Assembly: GCF_030695525.1 (NCBI RefSeq)
Contig: NZ_JAUYSS010000020.1
Location: 1-64,000, forward strand
Direction: 5' to 3'
Length of the DNA: 64,000 nucleotides
Source of the DNA: Daejeonella sp.
Lineage (GTDB): Bacteria; Bacteroidota; Bacteroidia; Sphingobacteriales; Sphingobacteriaceae
The stretch's first letter is position 1. The number at the start of each line of letters is the position of its first letter. Below the pieces are notes generated by a model. That model made no database searches, was not told the DNA's origin, and saw only the letters and a list, made by a program, of their open reading frames with translations. The translations under genes were made by a program, and so were the position numbers. Of the stretch, positions 63,974 to 64,000 are shown one piece after another.

Positions 63974-64000
63974 GCTAGACAATAGCCTAAGTATAATTGA

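Overview
The window looks like a Bacteroidota chromosome, most likely a Sphingobacteriales- or Cytophagales-type member; this is inferred, not proven. The signs are AT-rich DNA, promoters of the TTTG / TAnnTTTG type, a NusG-like UpxY antiterminator paired with a winged-helix protein at the head of a polysaccharide locus, Wzi-type outer-membrane proteins, and many small palindromic and 7-base repeats between genes. No rRNA, tRNA, CRISPR array, transposase or integrase was recognised.

Layout. 0.6-3.0 kb (+): a glycosyltransferase and a Wzx flippase. 3.0-5.2 kb: repeat-rich spacers around an AAA/DUF4143 ATPase. 5.2-9.9 kb (-): two Wzi paralogues flanking a lipoprotein. From about 61 kb down to 9.9 kb nearly everything is on the minus strand, in tightly packed or overlapping genes: one very large surface-glycan locus. 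Its head (61-53 kb) holds Fcl, a winged-helix protein, UpxY, Gmd, a Wza-like exporter, a Wzz-like protein and three heptose genes (GmhB-like, HddC-like, GmhA). Next come an ABC exporter and a nonulosonic-acid block (49.6-41 kb): PseC, an aldo/keto reductase, a divergent NeuB-like synthase, an SpsF-like nucleotidyltransferase, a class III aminotransferase, a PseG-GNAT fusion, a PseI-like synthase and a TylF-like methyltransferase. A cassette of ATP-grasp, epimerase, metallophosphoesterase and PIG-L deacetylase follows (41-37.8 kb). A second nonulosonate block (37.5-26.2 kb) has a Kdo-transferase-like protein, a CBS-GHMP heptose kinase, a NeuB-TIM-barrel fusion, two methyltransferases, a class IV aminotransferase, a sugar isomerase, a CMP-sugar synthetase, two SDRs, a third methyltransferase and a sialyltransferase-like protein. 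Then come GT2, Wzy and GT4 genes (25-21.9 kb), a UDP-L-FucNAc trio (21.4-17.9 kb), a FucNAc-transferase-like GT4, a PglC-like initiating transferase, a second ATP-grasp / epimerase / metallophosphoesterase cassette, a PglE-like aminotransferase and a PglF-like dehydratase.

How it fits together. The genes predict a Wzx/Wzy-made capsule or O-antigen built on undecaprenyl phosphate. Its likely sugars are FucNAc, a 4-amino-4,6-dideoxy sugar, fucose, a GDP-D,D-heptose and one to three different nonulosonic acids, decorated by acylation, methylation and perhaps aminoacylation. The most novel parts are (i) the ATP-grasp / NAD-epimerase / metallophosphoesterase cassette, present twice in the same order; (ii) a divergent NeuB-like synthase packed with an SpsF-like nucleotidyltransferase, a class III aminotransferase and an aldo/keto reductase; and (iii) the NeuB-TIM fusion in a block with a class IV aminotransferase and methyltransferases. 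Right of 61.2 kb are a YdcF/ElyC-like membrane protein, a gene-poor kilobase, a small lipoprotein with a very strong hairpin, a helix-turn-helix protein and a small unknown gene.
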